From: Lachnospiraceae bacterium
GTDB lineage: Bacteria; Bacillota; Clostridia; Lachnospirales; Lachnospiraceae
Direction: 5' to 3'
Length of the DNA: 64,000 bases
NCBI GenBank assembly: GCA_021770345.1
Contig: JAETRD010000012.1
Location: forward strand, 117,102-181,101
Shown here: piece by piece, positions 62,081 to 64,000 of the stretch
How positions within the stretch are numbered: the stretch's first letter is position 1
Layout: each line of letters starts with the position of its first letter
Translations under genes and position numbers: made by a program
The notes under the pieces: generated by a model
The model's database searches: none
What the model saw: the letters and a program-made list of their open reading frames with translations, nothing else
Told to the model about the DNA's origin: nothing

Positions 62081-62138
62081 GAAACAGGGAAGATGATAAG
62101 AAAGCCATCTCCCCTGTTCCATTGAAAAAAAAAAAAAA
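62081..62138 (-). other. Hairpin and A14/T14 tract between Rpn and thyA genes
   Basis: Arms 62081-62095 and 62106-62120 match at 13 of 15 positions, and the two mismatches become G-U pairs in a minus-strand RNA. Next to it is a run of 14 A (62125-62138), read as T14 on the minus strand. Together they may terminate the Rpn-gene transcript. The rest of 61923-62190 holds no gene. Confidence 0.5.
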
Positions 62139-62190
62139 GAATCAGCGGGAGCCGCCCGGCCAACGAAATGCGGACGGTTCCTGCAAAAGA

Positions 62191-63210
62191 TCATTCGGAA
62201 GCCATATGCTCTTTGATTTGAAGTACCTGATCCATCGGGCATCCGGTGTACATACAGATTTTTTCAAGAGACTCGTTTTCTGTAAGCATATTTTTGACGA
62301 AACGTACCGTGGCTTTTTCAATCCCCTGCTCAAGTCCTTCCGCAATCCCCTGCTCAAGTCCTTCCGCAATCCCCTGCTCAAGTCCTTCCGCAATCCCCTG
62401 CTCAAGTCCTTCCGCAATCCCCTGCTCAAGTCCTCTTTCATGAGCCTGCGCCAGAATCTTATCCGTTTCCAATTCCAGAACTTTACCGCCCATAATATCA
62501 CCAATCCTTTCTCTTAATATCTGTTCTGACCTTAAAATGTAATCGGAAATCCGCTCTGTCAGTTCGGCGAGGCGGGTCAAAATGGCCGCCTCCTCATCTT
62601 TTGGTAATTCCATCTTTAACCGTACGCGAATCTCCTCGTATTCCGCGAGCAGCCGGGAGACCTGTTCGGGATCCCGTGCGATCTCCGGTAAATCTTTTTC
62701 GTACCGCATGATATAAAACGGCAGGAAGAAGAGAAGCCGTTTTTGGAAAATCTCCTCTTTCGTATATTCCTGCAGCTTAACCGTCGGCGTGTGGTAGAGA
62801 AAATGCCGACCGTCAGGCAGATTAACCTTTACGGTAAGCGCATCCGGTGTCCACATGGTATGGCGCAGATAAAGCACACAGGAATGCGGAAAATTGATCT
62901 CGTAGATATCATCCGTCTGCTCTGCATTTTCCAGAGCGATTGCAAAATCATATTCAATCATGCGAATACTCATATTGCCCGTTGGACGGCTTTCACATTC
63001 GAGATGATACAGCTTATCGCAGATGCCGAGATAGGAGTCCGTGATAAGCTCACCCGATTTGGTGTGGTGTTCATTGCGGTACTGCTCGATTGGTTCGTCC
63101 TCGGAATAGGAAGTATGAAAAATTTCGTTTATGACCGGAATGACGAGCTGCGGCATTCGTTCCAGCATCGTGCGGAACACATCGTCAAATATTGTATTAT
63201 CATTTCCCAT
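62191..63210 (-). CDS. Rpn-family PD-(D/E)XK nuclease/putative transposase with tandem peptide repeat
   Basis: A 339-residue protein of the Rpn (recombination-promoting nuclease) family. The N-terminal nuclease part (about 1-130) includes a conserved Asp before LGICDKLYHLECES, with the ExE-type acidic pair of the PD-(D/E)XK fold. A helical part follows, then four perfect and one partial copy of an 8-residue unit GLEQGIAE (about 258-297), likely a coiled coil or flexible arm. Members stimulate RecA-independent DNA exchange and have been linked to DNA mobility and phage defence. AAAGGAG precedes the ATG at 63210, and a -10 TATAAT lies 20 bases upstream of it. Confidence 0.85.
   Translation of the reverse strand: MGNDNTIFDDVFRTMLERMPQLVIPVINEIFHTSYSEDEPIEQYRNEHHTKSGELITDSYLGICDKLYHLECESRPTGNMSIRMIEYDFAIALENAEQTDDIYEINFPHSCVLYLRHTMWTPDALTVKVNLPDGRHFLYHTPTVKLQEYTKEEIFQKRLLFFLPFYIMRYEKDLPEIARDPEQVSRLLAEYEEIRVRLKMELPKDEEAAILTRLAELTERISDYILRSEQILRERIGDIMGGKVLELETDKILAQAHERGLEQGIAEGLEQGIAEGLEQGIAEGLEQGIAEGLEQGIEKATVRFVKNMLTENESLEKICMYTGCPMDQVLQIKEHMASE
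62320..62434. repeat. 24-bp tandem repeat, four full copies plus a partial
   Basis: Units start at 62320, 62344, 62368, 62392 and 62416; four are identical over 24 bases (AATCCCCTGCTCAAGTCCTT plus CCGC) and the fifth matches for its first 19. It is inside the Rpn gene and encodes GLEQGIAE on the minus strand. Because 24 is a multiple of three, copy-number change keeps the frame. There are no spacers, so it is not CRISPR. Confidence 0.95.
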
Positions 63211-63229
63211 AAATATCTCCTTTACCCTA

Positions 63230-63249
63230 ATTATAACAGGAAATTTCCT
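63230..63249 (-). promoter_or_regulatory. Possible promoter of the Rpn gene with palindrome in the spacer
   Basis: Minus-strand TATAAT (63235-63230) with a perfect 12-bp palindrome AGGAAATTTCCT (63238-63249) where the spacer to the -35 would be. The -35 (TTTTCC or similar) is poor, which fits a regulated promoter, but no regulator is identified. Confidence 0.45.
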
Positions 63250-63305
63250 CAGGGAAAAGAAAAATCAGTTTGCACTTTTATTATCAATGACAGACTACCA
63301 GACCG

Positions 63306-63443
63306 TTACTGCCCGTCTTGCAGCGCCTCCACGATCTCCCTGCAGTACGCCGCGCTCTCTGTCATTCCGTCCTGCAGATACAACTGCATGTACAGGTACA
63401 GCCAGTCAAAATGCTGCTCATACTCCACAAGCGAATATCTGTA
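63306..63443 (-). pseudogene. C-terminal remnant of an unidentified gene
   Basis: The minus strand has an open stretch of 45 codons ending in TAA. It reads naturally as the C-terminus of a protein (YRYSLVEYEQHFDWLYLYM and so on, ending ALQDGQ), but is preceded by TGA and has no ribosome binding site at its only GTG. A decaying AAGGAG-GTG start exists in another frame. I take it for a gene end left by deletion or frameshift. No family was recognised. Confidence 0.4.
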
Positions 63444-63499
63444 TCACTTATAATTCTCCTTATAAAATATACTTGCATCCTATAACTTCCCCAAGATAA

Positions 63500-63784
63500 T
63501 TATTGCTTTTTACCCATAGGTACAATCTGCAAAGTATATCCCAGAGGAGTTAAAATCTTTAAAAGGCTGTCAATCTGTGGAGAATGTACCGATGATTCCA
63601 TCCGTGCAATGACAGGCTGTTTGACATTGCATATTTCAGCTAATTGAGACTGTGTAAGCCCCTTTTCTTCACGAATAGCTACCATTGTACGAATCAGGTC
63701 TTTTTCCAGTGCAATAGCATTTTGATCTTCCTGGCTGATAGTTAAATCCTTTTTCAAATCCTTCCATGTAGTCATATTACTCAT
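63500..63784 (-). CDS. XRE-family antitoxin-like regulator (HigA type)
   Basis: A 94-residue protein with a helix-turn-helix (GLTQSQLAEICNVKQPVIARMES, about 42-64) and a short C-terminal tail. It would bind operator DNA and, as an antitoxin, neutralise a RelE/HigB-type mRNA interferase. Its start overlaps the stop of the truncated toxin frame by 8 bases (ATGAGTAA), the arrangement seen in HigBA-type pairs with the toxin first. With the toxin broken it is probably an orphan, and its own promoter is not evident. Confidence 0.85.
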   Translation of the reverse strand: MSNMTTWKDLKKDLTISQEDQNAIALEKDLIRTMVAIREEKGLTQSQLAEICNVKQPVIARMESSVHSPQIDSLLKILTPLGYTLQIVPMGKKQ

Positions 63785-63863
63785 TCCTTTCCAAATAATC
63801 TTTCATATTTCTTTTCGCCTGTTCTATTTCACGCCTTGATGTTTTTTGTGTCCTTTTGATAAA
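63777..63863 (-). pseudogene. Truncated HigB/RelE-like toxin, last 28 codons
   Basis: The minus strand reads FIKRTQKTSRREIEQAKRNM and then KDYLERNE-stop. FxKxTQKTPxxEIxxAxxxxxxY is the typical C-terminus of HigB/RelE-like toxins of the phage-derived Gp49-like family. Upstream of the Phe the frame reads YG and then a stop, within a hairpin and palindromic repeat (63864 onward). The toxin has lost about three quarters of its length here. The missing part may lie beyond the repeat, outside the window. Confidence 0.75.
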
Positions 63864-64000
63864 GTACCCTCAGTGAACAAGGGTACACACGCCCTGAACC
63901 ATGATATTCGGGTGATTTTCTGCGTTGTCCTCAATCAGCGTACGTCCAGTACGCCTCAATCGTCCGCCTTGCAAATCACCCGAATATCTATGGTCAGGGT
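63864..64000. repeat. Hairpin plus large palindromic repeat, cut by the window edge
   Basis: 63864-63886 is a hairpin with arms GTACCCT/AGGGTAC, nearly the same as the core at 28827-28861. From 63892 to 64000 there is an imperfect inverted repeat of about 50 bases per arm: the left arm CCCTGAACCATGATATTCGG and the right arm ending in CCGAATATCTATGGTCAGGG. The outer 27 or so bases match best; the inner parts (CAATCAGCGTAC and GTACGCCTCAATC) match less well. It carries no gene. It looks like a REP- or MITE-type element inserted in the toxin gene. Confidence 0.7.

Noticed and set aside
62320-62434. Tandem repeats considered as a CRISPR array
   Set aside because: Units are directly adjacent with no spacers and are in frame within a coding gene.
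62142-62504. 120-residue frame with RKDLSRGL repeats
   Set aside because: Out-of-frame translation of the 24-bp repeats within the Rpn gene.

Overview
The window looks like a chromosomal segment of a Gram-positive anaerobe of the Lachnospiraceae (Clostridia) type. The gene set points there: sigma A next to DnaG, a TGS-type nucleoside kinase, class III anaerobic ribonucleotide reductase, a ferredoxin-domain aldo/keto reductase, YesMN-type two-component regulation of an Lpl-type ABC transporter, and strong AGGAGG-type ribosome binding sites. No ribosomal RNA, prophage, transposase gene or CRISPR array was seen. Most genes lie on the minus strand.

Positions 306-21201 (minus strand) are one type IV pilus locus, read from high to low coordinates: a divergent PilT-like ATPase, a 3204-residue protein with a prepilin N-terminus and many GLUG-like repeats, three minor-pilin-like proteins, two near-paralogous pilins, prepilin peptidase PilD, PilC, a PilM-PilN fusion, a PilO-like protein, PilB with an MshEN-type N-terminus, and a canonical PilT. 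A sigma-A-type promoter sits in front of the second PilT, and a partial membrane-protein gene with its own promoter lies at the left edge. The giant prepilin is the most unusual element. I infer a pilus-borne surface adhesin, assembled by the machinery encoded around it.

Positions 21435-28629 hold the RNase P RNA and a conserved housekeeping run (nucleoside kinase, trmK, rpoD, dnaG, dGTPase family). Next come two tRNA-Leu genes and a compact type III toxin-antitoxin locus: promoter, two pseudoknot-forming RNA repeats, terminator, ToxN/CptN-like ribonuclease. A GGDEF-EAL protein follows. It could set c-di-GMP levels that the PilB MshEN domain might sense.

Positions 32615-50279 carry a HEAT-repeat plus THUMP-type methyltransferase, a membrane-anchored amidase, an unlisted 45-aa gene with its own promoter and terminator, nrdDG behind tandem NrdR boxes, a MarR regulator divergent from a heterodimeric ABC exporter with a palindromic operator between them, guanine deaminase, an Fe-S aldo/keto reductase, NAD synthetase, Hsp33, a methyltransferase and a membrane protein of unknown family.

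Positions 50365-61922 carry a Nif3-family protein, a carbohydrate-type ABC importer with its YesMN-type regulators but no glycosidase, and a biosynthetic run ilvB-ilvN, folA, thyA. The right end (61923-64000) is accessory: an Rpn-family nuclease with an in-frame 24-bp tandem repeat, a degraded gene end, a HigA-like antitoxin whose HigB-like toxin is cut to its last 28 codons, and a large palindromic repeat running to the window edge. A short hairpin at this junction recurs near the tRNA-Leu genes, suggesting a dispersed repeat family.
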